NCBI GenBank assembly: GCA_016929335.1
Contig: JAFGIY010000130.1
Location: forward strand, 1 to 64,000
Reading direction: 5' to 3'
Source of the DNA: Acidobacteriota bacterium
Lineage (GTDB): Bacteria > Acidobacteriota > UBA6911
Length of the DNA: 64,000 bases
Shown here piece after piece: positions 27,631 to 36,678 of the stretch. Position 1 is the stretch's first letter. Every line of letters starts with the position of its first letter. The notes under the pieces were generated by a model that had not been told where the DNA came from, did no database searches, and worked only from the letters and a program-made list of their open reading frames with translations. Made by a program: the position numbers and the translations under genes.

Positions 27631-28518
27631 ATGCATCCTGGTTTTGAAAAAGCTTCGCGCATCCTCGTTACCGGCATTACTTCCATCCATGGCTGGCCGG
27701 TGTATCAGAAGCTGCGATCGGTCATTGCTTCCGGCCGCCTCTTCGGCATTCGTCCTCCGAACATGAAAATTCCGAAGGATGAAAACGTTGCGTCCATGTG
27801 CATGACCGACAGCGCGGGACTCGTACGCCTCAGGGAGGAGTTCCAGCCCACGCATGTGCTGCATGCAGCCGGCGTATGTGATCTGGATATGTGCGAAGCA
27901 AATCCGCTCTTTGCCTACGATATCAACGTAAATGGAGCGAAGAATATCGTGTCGGTCTTCTCAGCCTCCTCTTACATCATGTATCTGAGCGCAGACCTGG
28001 TCTTCTCAGGTGATAAGCCTTCTGTGCGGGGATATGCGGAGACAGACACCCCGGATCCCGTCAGCGTCGTCGGGAAAACATATGCGCTCGCGGAAAAGGA
28101 GATCGCAAAGGCTGCCAGGAATTCCATCATCCGCATCGGGCTTCCCATGGGCGATTCCATTCAAGGAGAAAAAGGCGCGATCGACTTTATCGAAGGCAGG
28201 CTTAAGCGCGGCCTCCCCATGTCGCTGTTTCATGATGAATACAGAAGCTGCATCCATTGCGAAGATCTTGCCGATGCCGTTGTTTCGCTGTTCTCCATCG
28301 AAGCTGAAGGGCTGTACCACGTGGGCGGGCCAAAACCTGTGAGCTTGTATGAAATCGGCGAGCGGATTCTGAGGCGCGGCAACTACCGGCGCGATGCTCT
28401 GAGAAAATGGTCACGTGTCGATGATGTAAACGGCCCGCCGAGAATAGGCAACGTGCATCTGAATTCCCAAAAAGCAGAACGTCTCCTGGGAAGACCTTTC
28501 AAGCATTGGAACTATTAA
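27631..28518 (+). CDS. RmlD-like extended short-chain reductase/epimerase lacking the YxxxK dyad
   Basis: The 295-residue product has the Rossmann start SRILVTGITSIHGWPVY (glycine-rich loop GITSIHG) and the RmlD substrate-binding layout: THVLHAAGVCDLDMCEANP, YDINVNGAKNIV, MYLSADLVFSGDK and CIHCEDLADAVVSLF. In RmlD the next motif is VYGRTK, carrying catalytic Tyr and Lys; here it is SVVGKTYAL, so Tyr is replaced by Val and Lys by Tyr. The nucleotide-binding part is kept, the reductase activity is doubtful. No sugar-nucleotide genes are adjacent. No clear ribosome binding site. Confidence 0.7.
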   Translation: MHPGFEKASRILVTGITSIHGWPVYQKLRSVIASGRLFGIRPPNMKIPKDENVASMCMTDSAGLVRLREEFQPTHVLHAAGVCDLDMCEANPLFAYDINVNGAKNIVSVFSASSYIMYLSADLVFSGDKPSVRGYAETDTPDPVSVVGKTYALAEKEIAKAARNSIIRIGLPMGDSIQGEKGAIDFIEGRLKRGLPMSLFHDEYRSCIHCEDLADAVVSLFSIEAEGLYHVGGPKPVSLYEIGERILRRGNYRRDALRKWSRVDDVNGPPRIGNVHLNSQKAERLLGRPFKHWNY

Positions 28519-28578
28519 AGACTTCTGTTCCTGACATGTGGGTGCAGGCTTCAGCCCCGGGAGCGCCGGCAGGACGTC

Positions 28579-28834
28579 GAGGCTGTCTCAAAAGCCGCAG
28601 AACAAATGGAAGCGAGGCGCAGATTCAAGCAGGAATGAGGTGAATCATGTGGGTCGCGGCTTCAGCCGCGACATGCTGGTGCCAACAGTAGATCAGGCAT
28701 AAATATCTCTTACACATGGGATTTATTGCGCGTCGCTGCTGAAAGCCGCGACCCACATTAAAATCCTTGCTTATGCAGATTCCGTCATCGCCACCACGGT
28801 ATTAAACCCTATTGTTGAGTTTTGAGACAGCCTC
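28579..28834. mobile_element. MITE-like element, 256 bases, 15-base terminal inverted repeats
   Basis: Perfect ends GAGGCTGTCTCAAAA (28579-28593) and TTTTGAGACAGCCTC (28820-28834), a type of terminus I associate with transposase-bearing insertion sequences. There is no transposase frame inside. A second inverted pair, TGTGGGTCGCGGCTT (from 28649) and AAGCCGCGACCCACA (to 28757), is nested inside. Outside lie CATGTGGGT (28535-28543) and ACCCACATG (28845-28853), so the element may have entered a larger REP-like palindrome. No clear target duplication is seen. Confidence 0.65.
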
Positions 28835-28874
28835 TGAAGGCCGGACCCACATGAAGGCAGAAGCTTTGATTCAA

Positions 28875-30323
28875 CTATGCCTTGAGCTGGGGAGTGGCAA
28901 GCGGAAATGCTTCGGCGTAGGCTTTTGCAAGGTGAAGCAGGGTTGCTTCGCGGAATTGATTTGCCAGGATCTGAAGGCCGACGGGCAGTCCGGCCCGCGT
29001 GAATCCGCAGGGAATCGACATCGCCGGTATGCCCGCGAGATTTGCGGTGACCGTATAGATATCCGAAAGATACATAGCCAGAGGGTCGGAGATTTTTTCT
29101 CCGATCTTGAATGCGGGAGTCGGGCTAACCGGACTCAGCAGTGCATCGACTTTTTCGAAGGCCCGGTCATAGTCCCGCTTGATCAGGGTCCGCACTCTCA
29201 TTGCGCGGCCGTAGTAGGCCTCATAATATCCGGATGAAAGCGCATAAGTCCCGATCATAATGCGCCGTTTCACCTCTTCTCCAAAACCCTCGCTCCGCGT
29301 CCGTTTATACATATCCAGCAGATCTTCCGGAGAGGGAGTGCGATATCCGTATCGCACGCCGTCAAAACGCGCCAGATTGGAGCTCGCTTCTGCGGGCGCA
29401 ATGATGTAGTAGTCGGCGATCGCATAGCCTGTGTGAGGCAGAGAAACCTCGATCAGTTCGCAGCCGAGCGATCCTGCGTTGCGAATCCCCGCTTCAATGA
29501 TGGATTTCACCTCAGGATCGAGCCCTTCTCCAAAGAACTCCTTTGGAATTCCCAATCGCATACCGCTGAAAGGCCGGCTCAGCTCTTCGGAATAATCCGG
29601 CACAGGCACGGTCGCAGACGTCGCATCGTGTTCGTCTCTGCCGGCGATGCACGCAAGCAGAAGTGCAATGTCCTGCGCATTATTGGCGATCGGCGAAATG
29701 CAATCGAGCGAAGACGCATAGGCAACCAGCCCGTAGCGGGAAACTCTGCCGTAGGTCGGCTTCAGTCCGACGACATTGCAGAATGAAGCAGGCTGGCGGA
29801 CGGATCCGCCGGTATCGGATCCCAGCGCGAGAGGCGCCATTCCTGCAGCCACCGCCACAACGCTGCCGCCACTGCTCCCTCCGGAAACGCGATCCAGGTC
29901 ATAGGGATTCCGGGTCACCTTAAATGCGGAGTTCTCCGTCGACGATCCCATGGCAAATTCGTCACAATTGGCTTTCCCGATTATGACGGCCCCTGCATTC
30001 TCCAAGCGCTGGACTGCCGTAGCGCTGTAAGCGGGTATATATCGGTCCAGGATTCTGGAAGCGCACGACGTGCGCAGGCTGCGCGTGCAGATATTGTCCT
30101 TGATTGCAATCGGGACGCCGGCCAGAGGCAGCGGTTTTTCTTTTGCCGTCCGGCTGATGGCATCCGCGCGCTTCAATACAAGCTCCGGCTCGAGTGTAAG
30201 GAAGGCTCCCAGTGCGCCGTCCGCAGCCTCGACCCGTTTAAGCGCGGCTTCGGCCACTTCCCTCGCAGACACTTTTCCTGAATTCACTGCATCGCGTATG
30301 TCGTGCGCATTTCGGAGGTTCAT
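28875..30323 (-). CDS. gatA: Aspartyl/glutamyl-tRNA amidotransferase subunit A
   Basis: Glutaminase subunit of GatCAB, which converts Glu-tRNA(Gln) or Asp-tRNA(Asn) to the amide. The 482-residue product has the amidase signature with catalytic Lys75 (GVPIAIKDN), the cis-Ser in [11 protein letters not shown] (150-151) and nucleophile Ser174 in [14 protein letters not shown]. The motif [20 protein letters not shown] is diagnostic for GatA. It starts 15 bases after gatC and is the last gene of the DUF1844-ribF-gatC-gatA series. gatB is not in the window. Confidence 0.95.
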   Translation of the reverse strand: MNLRNAHDIRDAVNSGKVSAREVAEAALKRVEAADGALGAFLTLEPELVLKRADAISRTAKEKPLPLAGVPIAIKDNICTRSLRTSCASRILDRYIPAYSATAVQRLENAGAVIIGKANCDEFAMGSSTENSAFKVTRNPYDLDRVSGGSSGGSVVAVAAGMAPLALGSDTGGSVRQPASFCNVVGLKPTYGRVSRYGLVAYASSLDCISPIANNAQDIALLLACIAGRDEHDATSATVPVPDYSEELSRPFSGMRLGIPKEFFGEGLDPEVKSIIEAGIRNAGSLGCELIEVSLPHTGYAIADYYIIAPAEASSNLARFDGVRYGYRTPSPEDLLDMYKRTRSEGFGEEVKRRIMIGTYALSSGYYEAYYGRAMRVRTLIKRDYDRAFEKVDALLSPVSPTPAFKIGEKISDPLAMYLSDIYTVTANLAGIPAMSIPCGFTRAGLPVGLQILANQFREATLLHLAKAYAEAFPLATPQLKA

Positions 30324-30338
30324 TTCATTCCCTTGGAA

Positions 30339-30635
30339 TCACAATACTTTGGGCACACGGAAGTGCCCGGCCCCGGGATCCGGGGCGTTTGCCAGGCTTT
30401 CTTCGACCGACAGCGAAGCTTTGACTTCATCTTCCCGGAAAATATGCTTTTCGAAATCCTGCGCCAGGGAAACGTGGCTTGTCGGCTCGATATCTTCCAC
30501 ATTCACCTGTTTGAGCTGCTCCACATAATCAAGGATCCTCTGGAACTGAACGGTAAAAGCGTCCAGTTCTTCCTCGCTGAAATGAAGTCTCGCCAGATCG
30601 GCAATTTTCAGAACTTCCTCACGTGTAATAGCCAC
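30339..30635 (-). CDS. gatC: Aspartyl/glutamyl-tRNA amidotransferase subunit C
   Basis: Small subunit that stabilises GatA-GatB. The 98-residue product has the family pattern: EVLKIADLARLHFSEEELDA, FQRILDYVEQLKQVNVEDIE, PTSHV, then the conserved end GHFRVPKVL. The usual length is 95-100. It sits directly upstream of gatA. Confidence 0.93.
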   Translation of the reverse strand: MAITREEVLKIADLARLHFSEEELDAFTVQFQRILDYVEQLKQVNVEDIEPTSHVSLAQDFEKHIFREDEVKASLSVEESLANAPDPGAGHFRVPKVL

Positions 30636-30650
30636 AATCTGCTCTTTCCG

Positions 30651-30668
30651 TCCGGGCTGAAGCCCGGA
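30651..30668. repeat. REP-like hairpin between ribF and gatC
   Basis: TCCGGGCT-GA-AGCCCGGA, followed by CCCACATG. The same GGCTGAAGCC and ACCCACATG words occur around the MITE-like element at 28535-28853. Lying between two genes of one operon, it could tune the 3' end of ribF mRNA or the gatC start (inference). Confidence 0.6.
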
Positions 30669-30677
30669 CCCACATGT

Positions 30678-31631
30678 TCAGGTTTTGTTCATGCGCTTCA
30701 ACCAGCGAAAATAGCGCCGGGCATTCATGATGTCCCTGCGGATTTGAGCGACCAGGTCGTTCACGCCGGCGAAGCCGCGTTCATCGCGCAATCGTATCAG
30801 GAACTCAAGGGAGACATTTTTCCCATAAACATCATCATTGAAATCGAGCATATGAGTTTCGATGCTCAGGGAAGCAACCGATTCGCGGTCGATCGTCGGA
30901 CGGAATCCAATGTTTGTCACGCCCGGGTGTTTGATTCCGTCGATATCAATAGTGGTTACGTAAACACCTCGACGGGGGATCAGTTCGTTGAGCGACTTCA
31001 GATTCGTCGTAGGAATTCCCAGTTTTGTCCCCAGTCCTCTTCCCGGAATGATGGAACCGGACAGCGCGAAAGGCCGGCCCAGGAGACGACGCGCCAGGCC
31101 GACCTGGCCGGAAACCAGTGCCTGGCGGATTGCTGTGCTCGATACGCGGTTCCCGCGGAATTGCACCTGATGGATCTTCCCAACCCAGAAGCCTTTTTCC
31201 TCACCGAGTTCTTTGAGGAGATTGAAACTTCCCTGCCTGCGATGCCCGAAAGCGAAGTTGGGGCCCACATAAATTTCCTTCGGATGCAGCTTCTCCCATA
31301 AAACCCTGGCTGCAAAATCGCGTGCGCTGGTCTGAGCAAGCTGCATGTCAAAAGGCACTATTATAATCAGCGGTATCCCAAGAGCCTCGATGACGGCCAG
31401 TTTCTGAGCCAGAGTCTGGATCTGCAACGGTGCATTGTTCGGCGCGAGGACCTGAAGCGGATGAGGATTGAAAGTCAAGACTATGGGAGTGCCGGTGAGA
31501 TTGGCTGCTCGCGTGCACAAATCCCGCATGAGATTCTGGTGCCCAAGATGGACGCCATCGAAGTTGCCGATCGTAACCACAGGCGCCGGATATTCCGGTG
31601 CAAACTCATCCAGGCTGCTGACTACTTTCAT
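30678..31631 (-). CDS. ribF: Bifunctional riboflavin kinase / FMN adenylyltransferase
   Basis: Makes FMN and FAD from riboflavin. The 317-residue product has the N-terminal adenylyltransferase domain (VVTIGNFDGVHLGHQNLM, YVGPNFAFGHRRQG) and the C-terminal kinase domain from about residue 185 (GRPFALSGSIIPGRGLGTKL, GIPTTNL, GVYVT, NIGFRPT, then HMLDFNDDVYG). It begins eight bases after DUF1844 and lies upstream of gatCA. Length is normal. Confidence 0.95.
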   Translation of the reverse strand: MKVVSSLDEFAPEYPAPVVTIGNFDGVHLGHQNLMRDLCTRAANLTGTPIVLTFNPHPLQVLAPNNAPLQIQTLAQKLAVIEALGIPLIIIVPFDMQLAQTSARDFAARVLWEKLHPKEIYVGPNFAFGHRRQGSFNLLKELGEEKGFWVGKIHQVQFRGNRVSSTAIRQALVSGQVGLARRLLGRPFALSGSIIPGRGLGTKLGIPTTNLKSLNELIPRRGVYVTTIDIDGIKHPGVTNIGFRPTIDRESVASLSIETHMLDFNDDVYGKNVSLEFLIRLRDERGFAGVNDLVAQIRRDIMNARRYFRWLKRMNKT

Positions 31632-31639
31632 GCTACCTA

Positions 31640-32065
31640 CTAATATTTTATCTGTTTGGTCCTGGCCATAAACTTCATGCGGAGTTCATAGAGAACGGAT
31701 TCAAGAAGCTGCTGCTCTTCTTTAGTAAGGTTCCCCCGCGTCTTCTGCTCAAGCATCGATAGGATATCGATGGTATGGCGGGCTGCGTCCACGTCTTCTT
31801 CCTTCTTATTTGTATAGGGATTCGGAACCTCACCCAAGAGCACCAGACCTTGAGTGTAGTAGGACAATAAATAGGAGGGGAAATCAATCGGAGTCCCGGG
31901 AGGAGCCTCCTTTCCCGAAGATGCATTTTCTGCCGCAAAGGAGGACTCGCTCGCCGACGGCTCTTCCTCTTTTCCTGCGGCTTCCGGAGCCCGCACTTCG
32001 CCGTCTTCCCGAAATCCACGCTTATCTGTAATTCTGAAACCCTGTTCTTCCTGTTCTTTGGTCAT
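31640..32065 (-). CDS. DUF1844 family protein
   Basis: Function unknown. ATG 32065 is chosen, with AGGTG about nine bases upstream; the longer frame from 32101 adds a non-conserved leader. The 141-residue protein has a charged disordered N-terminal half (Glu/Ala-rich, 10-60) and the conserved DUF1844 domain: IDFPSYLLSYYTQGLVLLGE, then ARHTIDILSMLEQKTRGNLT and LLESVLYELRMKFM. Members are small cytoplasmic proteins common in Acidobacteria and deltaproteobacteria. It is the first gene of the operon with ribF. Confidence 0.85.
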   Translation of the reverse strand: MTKEQEEQGFRITDKRGFREDGEVRAPEAAGKEEEPSASESSFAAENASSGKEAPPGTPIDFPSYLLSYYTQGLVLLGEVPNPYTNKKEEDVDAARHTIDILSMLEQKTRGNLTKEEQQLLESVLYELRMKFMARTKQIKY

Positions 32066-32251
32066 AACAACACCTGTAGTAAAGGCTACAAATGCTAACA
32101 CTTAGCCTGACATCGGCTCAAGGGAAATTCCTGCTCATTTACAGGATCCGCATATACTTCGGCATTCGAGAGTTTTCCCGGGTAATGATGCCCCTCGAAA
32201 ACTTGCCCGTTCCCACCAGGTCTGATCACCAATGCTTCGGCTATCGCAGAA

Positions 32252-32809
32252 CTAGGAAACCGGTTTCTTCCCGGCCATTACCAATTCCGCGTTGTATATC
32301 TTGGCCTGTATTTCCTGCGCCAGCTTCTTTCCCTTTACAAATTCTCCCTTGCTTGCCAGGCCGTCCAAAGATTCTATATCCTGATCAATTTCCGCTGCAA
32401 TCGCCTGGACTTGCTTTTTAATCCTGGAAGACATCCGCCCTCTTTCAAGGGCAGCTTTTACTTTGGAAAACCGATTCATGATCGAAAGCTGCATGTCCGC
32501 AACATCTCTCGACCATACAGCACTCTGCGACTTTGCGATTGCCGCCGTCTTTTCAAAGCGGGACTTGGCTCTTGTGAAGAATGTTTTTGCGGATTTCCCT
32601 TCTTTGACCGCCGCCTCCCCCTGCTCCCAGGCCTTCATTGCGTCCAGCCAATCAGAGGCCGCCAGTTCTTCGGCGTGAAAGCTTTTCGCATTTTCCATGG
32701 CCTCAAGGGCCGCGTTCCTTTCAGCTTCGGAACTTGGGACACCACAACTGGAGCAGGCAACCAGTATCAAGAGGCTGCAACCAACAAAAAATCGTTTCGA
32801 GTTTTTCAT
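32252..32809 (-). CDS. Helical lipoprotein, DUF4398-like
   Basis: The 185-residue product has a lipoprotein signal with lipobox LVAC (Cys19). The rest is helical and charged: AERNAALEAMENAKSFHAEE, then ASDWLDAMKAWEQGEAAVKE, resembling DUF4398-type envelope lipoproteins that carry repeated helical hairpins. No catalytic motif. It probably sits in the inner leaflet of the outer membrane or at the inner membrane facing the periplasm. It stands alone; 32066-32251 between it and DUF1844 shows nothing recognisable. Confidence 0.65.
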   Translation of the reverse strand: MKNSKRFFVGCSLLILVACSSCGVPSSEAERNAALEAMENAKSFHAEELAASDWLDAMKAWEQGEAAVKEGKSAKTFFTRAKSRFEKTAAIAKSQSAVWSRDVADMQLSIMNRFSKVKAALERGRMSSRIKKQVQAIAAEIDQDIESLDGLASKGEFVKGKKLAQEIQAKIYNAELVMAGKKPVS

Positions 32810-32866
32810 TGAGAACCTCCGTTGAATTTTCCGAGTAGATCCATATTATGAAAAATTGAAATAAAA

Positions 32867-32917
32867 CGCCACGAATTCCACGAATTATGGGCAATTTTAT
32901 TCGTGGAATTCGTGGCG
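32867..32917. repeat. CACGAATT word palindrome
   Basis: CGCCACGAATTCCACGAATT and its reverse complement AATTCGTGGAATTCGTGGCG around a short centre, between the divergent lipoprotein and VWA genes. Confidence 0.9.
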
Positions 32918-32981
32918 CTTTGCTTTCTATGATCCCCCGGCTTTCCGGATGCATCCTATAAAAGGTGGATGGGAGGTCCTT

Positions 32982-33989
32982 ATGAGCTTTAAGTCACTGA
33001 TCTTTTTTGCTGCCATGATTCCGCTTCTCTTTTCCGCATTCGCCTCAGGGCAGAAGCAGAAAGATGATCAGGTCATCCGGGTAGCCGTCGATATGATTTC
33101 GCTGCCTGTGGTGGTGACCACAAAAGACGGCAGAAGAGTTACAGACTTAAAAAAGGAGGATTTCCAGATATTCGAAAATGGTGCAAAACAGGAAATCGCA
33201 GGATTTGCTGCCACCGATGAGCCCATCTGCGTAGCACTGGCTTTGGACACCAGCGGCAGCACCGAACTGAAACTTGCCAGGATTCAGAACGCCGCAATCA
33301 AGTTTGTCCATCAGCTTCACCCGGATGACGAAGTTGCTGTGATGTCGTTTGCGGATGACGTCCGGCTGCAGGAAGATTTCACCATAGATCGCGACAAAAA
33401 CGAGTACGGCATCAAGAAGACCAGGACGGGCGGATGGACGGTTCTATACGAAGCCGTTTGGCTTGCCCTGGAAGATGTTCTTAAACCGATTCGAGAGCGC
33501 AAAGCGCTTGTGCTCTTCAGGGATGGAGTCGACACCCACAGTGGGAGAGCGACCATGAACGAAACGCTTGACCTGGCAAGAGAATCCCCGGCTACAATTT
33601 ATTGCATCTATTTCGATACCGAGCGCGATCAATATGAAATCAACCGCAGGAGTTCGGGACGAACGCTGCCGCCGGTAATCTGGAATCCATTGCCCCCTGT
33701 GACAGGGGGAAGCTCAGGTCCCAGTCCCGAGGAATACCAGAGAGGGAAAGCATATTTGAACGGTCTGGCGGAATACAGCGGAGGTATAGTCCTTGACGGT
33801 ACGAACGATCTCGATGAAGCCTTCGCACAGATTGCGAAGGAGCTCGCCAGCCAGTACAGCATCGGCTACTATTCTTCCGATCCCCGGCACGACGGCAAGT
33901 TTCGCAAGGTCCAGGTAAAGCTGAACAAGGAGGGCCTTGTTGCCAGAACCAAAAAGGGGTACTACACGAAAAAGGATAAAAAGAAGTAG
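32982..33989 (+). CDS. Exported VWFA-related protein with intact MIDAS
   Basis: ATG 32982 is chosen from GGGAGG at 32971-32976. The 335-residue product has a signal peptide (SLIFFAAMIPLLFSAFASGQ), the leader domain VAVDMISLPVVVTTKDGRRV with FQIFENGAKQEIAGF, and a complete VWA domain. VALALDTSGSTELK gives the metal-binding DxSxS exactly, unlike the duplicated type A and B proteins. The domain ends in QYSIGYYSSDPRHDGKFRKV and KKGYYTKK. It is the shortest of the six and close to the core of the family. The stop codon touches a CACGAATT palindrome. Confidence 0.85.
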   Translation: MSFKSLIFFAAMIPLLFSAFASGQKQKDDQVIRVAVDMISLPVVVTTKDGRRVTDLKKEDFQIFENGAKQEIAGFAATDEPICVALALDTSGSTELKLARIQNAAIKFVHQLHPDDEVAVMSFADDVRLQEDFTIDRDKNEYGIKKTRTGGWTVLYEAVWLALEDVLKPIRERKALVLFRDGVDTHSGRATMNETLDLARESPATIYCIYFDTERDQYEINRRSSGRTLPPVIWNPLPPVTGGSSGPSPEEYQRGKAYLNGLAEYSGGIVLDGTNDLDEAFAQIAKELASQYSIGYYSSDPRHDGKFRKVQVKLNKEGLVARTKKGYYTKKDKKK

Positions 33990-34034
33990 CCACGAATTTC
34001 GCGAACTGCGAATCAATTTCGCGAAATTCGTGGC
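33989..34034. repeat. CACGAATT word palindrome at the VWA stop codon
   Basis: GCCACGAATTTCGCGAA and TTTCGCGAAATTCGTGGC around an 11-base centre. The first G is the last base of the TAG stop of the VWA gene. It lies between convergent genes and may act as a terminator. Confidence 0.9.
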
Positions 34035-34048
34035 CGGCTTTATGCTGG

Positions 34049-34516
34049 CTATCCCTGGATGCTGAGGTAGTAGATCTGCACGCCCATGTCTCGGATCTTG
34101 TCCTGCATCTCTTCCAGGCCGTCGACGTGGGATTCCTCGTCTTTGAGTATCTTTTTGAGCATTTCGGCAGTTCCCTGATCATTCTTCTCGACCGATTTAT
34201 CAATGATCCGGTTATACAAATCCACGGCAGCCAATTCCAGTTTCAGGTCGTTTGTTATCATTTCCGGAACAGTCTGACCGATATTCAGCTTCTGATATTT
34301 GCTCAGGTTCGGTGCGCCTTCGAGAAAAAGAATTCTCTCGATCAGCTCTTCCGCATGCTTCATCTCGTCAATCGCCTGCTTTTTGGACGCAGCCGATTGC
34401 TTCTTATAGCCCCAGTTTTCGCACATCTCGGCATGCAGGAAATATTGGTTGATGGCAGTCAGTTCTTCGCTCAATGCTTCATTCAGCAGTTCAAGAATCT
34501 CCTTATTCCCTTTCAT
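34049..34516 (-). CDS. bfr: Bacterioferritin
   Basis: Iron-storage ferritin of 155 residues. ATG 34516 follows AAGGAG (34526-34531). The residues of the ferroxidase site are present: Glu18 in LSEELTAINQYFLHAEM, Glu51 and His54 in DEMKHAEEL, then ITNDLKLELAAVDLYN and DEESHVDGLEEM with the second half. Met52 is the haem-binding Met of true bacterioferritins. Start, length and motifs all fit. It is monocistronic. The 11-mer TGTTACTTATG lies 32 bases upstream. Confidence 0.93.
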   Translation of the reverse strand: MKGNKEILELLNEALSEELTAINQYFLHAEMCENWGYKKQSAASKKQAIDEMKHAEELIERILFLEGAPNLSKYQKLNIGQTVPEMITNDLKLELAAVDLYNRIIDKSVEKNDQGTAEMLKKILKDEESHVDGLEEMQDKIRDMGVQIYYLSIQG

Positions 34517-34547
34517 AATCTGTCTCCTTATCAATTGAAGCTACAAG

Positions 34548-34558
34548 CATAAGTAACA
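34548..34558 (-). promoter_or_regulatory. Shared 11-mer TGTTACTTATG upstream of bfr
   Basis: Second occurrence of the 11-mer also found before the molybdate operon and at the Gate-permease start, 32 bases before the bfr ATG on the minus strand. Confidence 0.3.
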
Positions 34559-34595
34559 TATAGACTCAAAGAGGAAAAGACCGGGCAGGTAAATA

Positions 34596-36644
34596 TTACA
34601 TACTCTTCAAGCGGTCGCCAAGATCCTGCGGTGTGGTGACGGGCAAGCCGCACCAGAAGTTTTCACAAACATAGGCCGTCGGCCGGCCTTCCGTTTGAGT
34701 TCTGTCCTTAAGCAGAAATGGATAGCCGCCCGTACCGCAGGCCACAACCCTGTTCGGAAGATATCTGTGAAATATTTCGCTCAACAGCTCACCGGTTCGG
34801 GGATCCAGGGGATCGCCGACGACGGCGATTTCCTTTAACGGGGCGAAGTAATAATCCAGTGAGCATAGGAGGTGAGGGAATGCCGCGGGATGCTGCGCCA
34901 TAGGCTCCGCCATAACCTCGAGTATCGAAACGGAATATTGCGGCCATTCTGAATTTCCCGTGAGCTTCCAGAGGCGCAGCAGTGCAAGGGCAGCCGCGGA
35001 ATTCCCCGAAGGTACGGCATTATCGTAGAATTCCTTGGGGCGAAAGATCAGCGATTCGTGATCATCCGATGTGAAATAAAAGCCTTTGTCCTGCGGATCC
35101 CAGAATTTCCGCGTCATGATGGCGGCCAGGTCCTCCGCTTCATGCAGCCATCGAGCCTCAAACGTTGATTCATAAAGCGAAATCAGGCCGTCGATCAGAA
35201 ATGCATAATCCTCCAGATAGGCGTTGAATCGCGATTTTCCGTCTTTATAGCTTCGCAGCAGTCCTCCGTGGGAGTGAAGTTTCGAAAGCAAAAATTCTCC
35301 ATTTCGAACGGCGATCCGGCGATAATCTTCGCGATTCAGCGAATTGGCAGCCTCGGCAAAGCTGCGCAGCATTAATCCGTTCCATCCGGTCAGAATTTTT
35401 TCATCACGGCCCGGCTTCGTCCGGCGTTCGCGGATATCGAAAAGCTTCTTCCTGCCGCGGTCGATGATTTCCTGCAATTGGTCTTCGGCAATATCATTGA
35501 GACGCGCAATACCGTCCGGAGATCTCGGCACGTAAAGAATATTCTTCCCTTCAAAATTTCCTTCAGCAGTGATTCCAAAATAACGGCAGAACAGGTCCGC
35601 ATTTTCCTCCCCGAGGATGGATTTCACTTCGTTTATGGTCCAAAGGAAAAAAGAGCCTTCTTTCCCATCGCTGTCCGCATCCTGCGACGAATAGAATCCT
35701 CCTTCCGGCGAGGTCATCTCGCGCGCTGCGTAATCCAGAATCTCCCCGGCTATTTTGCGGTAGAAAACGTTTTGAGTAAGCAGCCAGGCATCCAGGTACA
35801 CGCGGCTTAACAGGGCATTGTCATAAAGCATTTTTTCGAAGTGCGGCACCAGCCATTGCTCGTCAACCGAGTATCGGTGGAATCCCCCTCCAAGCTGGTC
35901 ATACATTCCGCCGCAGGCCATCCTGGTAAGAGTATTGTTAATGATATCGAGATATTTGTCCCCACCCTTGCGAAGGTGGCAGCGCATGAGATAGCTCAGC
36001 GCCATGGCCGGCGGAAATTTGGGTGCGGCGCCGAAGCCGCCGTTGCGTGAATCGTAATTCCTGATGATGCCGGACGCGGCTGTATCCAGAATCCCCGGAT
36101 GGAGTTCGCCCCGCGATTCCGGGATGGCATTTGAGTTTCGCAGATCGTTCGCGATGGAGTAAACATCGCTGTAAAACGGTTCTCTCCTCTCACGATAGGC
36201 CTGGGCTATGCCCAGCAGAACGCGCCTGAAACCGGGCCTTCCGTAACGGTCTTCCGGAGGGAAATAAGTGCCGGCATAAAAAGGGATCTGATCCGGAGTA
36301 AGAAAAACCGTCATCGGCCAGCCGCCGCTGCCCGTCATCTTCTGGACCGCCGTCATATAGATTGAATCCAGGTCGGGCCGCTCCTCCCTGTCGACTTTGA
36401 TGCAGATGAAGTTGGCATTCATCAACGCAGCTATTTCCTCGTTTTCAAAGCATTCGTGCGCCATCACATGACACCAGTGACAAGCTGAATATCCGATACT
36501 CAGAAGAATCGGCGTATCTTCCTTCTTCGCCAGCGACAGCGCCTCGTCCCCCCACGGATGCCAATCCACCGGATTATGGGCATGCTGCATCAAATACGGA
36601 CTCGTTTCGTTGATCAGAGCGTTGGTGTGTTTAGGCTTTATCAT
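34596..36644 (-). CDS. YyaL/DUF255 family thioredoxin-domain protein
   Basis: A 682-residue member of the family that includes bacterial YyaL and animal SPATA20. Residues of about 1-165 are a thioredoxin-like domain (DUF255): [29 protein letters not shown] with Cys55 and Cys58, and [15 protein letters not shown]. The rest is an alpha/alpha barrel of the six-hairpin glycosidase type (e.g. [20 protein letters not shown] and [17 protein letters not shown]). Cytoplasmic; its reaction has not been settled for the family. It appears monocistronic. Confidence 0.9.
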   Translation of the reverse strand: MIKPKHTNALINETSPYLMQHAHNPVDWHPWGDEALSLAKKEDTPILLSIGYSACHWCHVMAHECFENEEIAALMNANFICIKVDREERPDLDSIYMTAVQKMTGSGGWPMTVFLTPDQIPFYAGTYFPPEDRYGRPGFRRVLLGIAQAYRERREPFYSDVYSIANDLRNSNAIPESRGELHPGILDTAASGIIRNYDSRNGGFGAAPKFPPAMALSYLMRCHLRKGGDKYLDIINNTLTRMACGGMYDQLGGGFHRYSVDEQWLVPHFEKMLYDNALLSRVYLDAWLLTQNVFYRKIAGEILDYAAREMTSPEGGFYSSQDADSDGKEGSFFLWTINEVKSILGEENADLFCRYFGITAEGNFEGKNILYVPRSPDGIARLNDIAEDQLQEIIDRGRKKLFDIRERRTKPGRDEKILTGWNGLMLRSFAEAANSLNREDYRRIAVRNGEFLLSKLHSHGGLLRSYKDGKSRFNAYLEDYAFLIDGLISLYESTFEARWLHEAEDLAAIMTRKFWDPQDKGFYFTSDDHESLIFRPKEFYDNAVPSGNSAAALALLRLWKLTGNSEWPQYSVSILEVMAEPMAQHPAAFPHLLCSLDYYFAPLKEIAVVGDPLDPRTGELLSEIFHRYLPNRVVACGTGGYPFLLKDRTQTEGRPTAYVCENFWCGLPVTTPQDLGDRLKSM

Positions 36645-36678
36645 GGATGAAGGTTATGCCCGGTCGCGAAGATGGTCA

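Noticed and set aside
28578-28835. Complete insertion sequence
   Set aside because: Only 256 bases between the inverted ends and no transposase frame, so it is called MITE-like instead.
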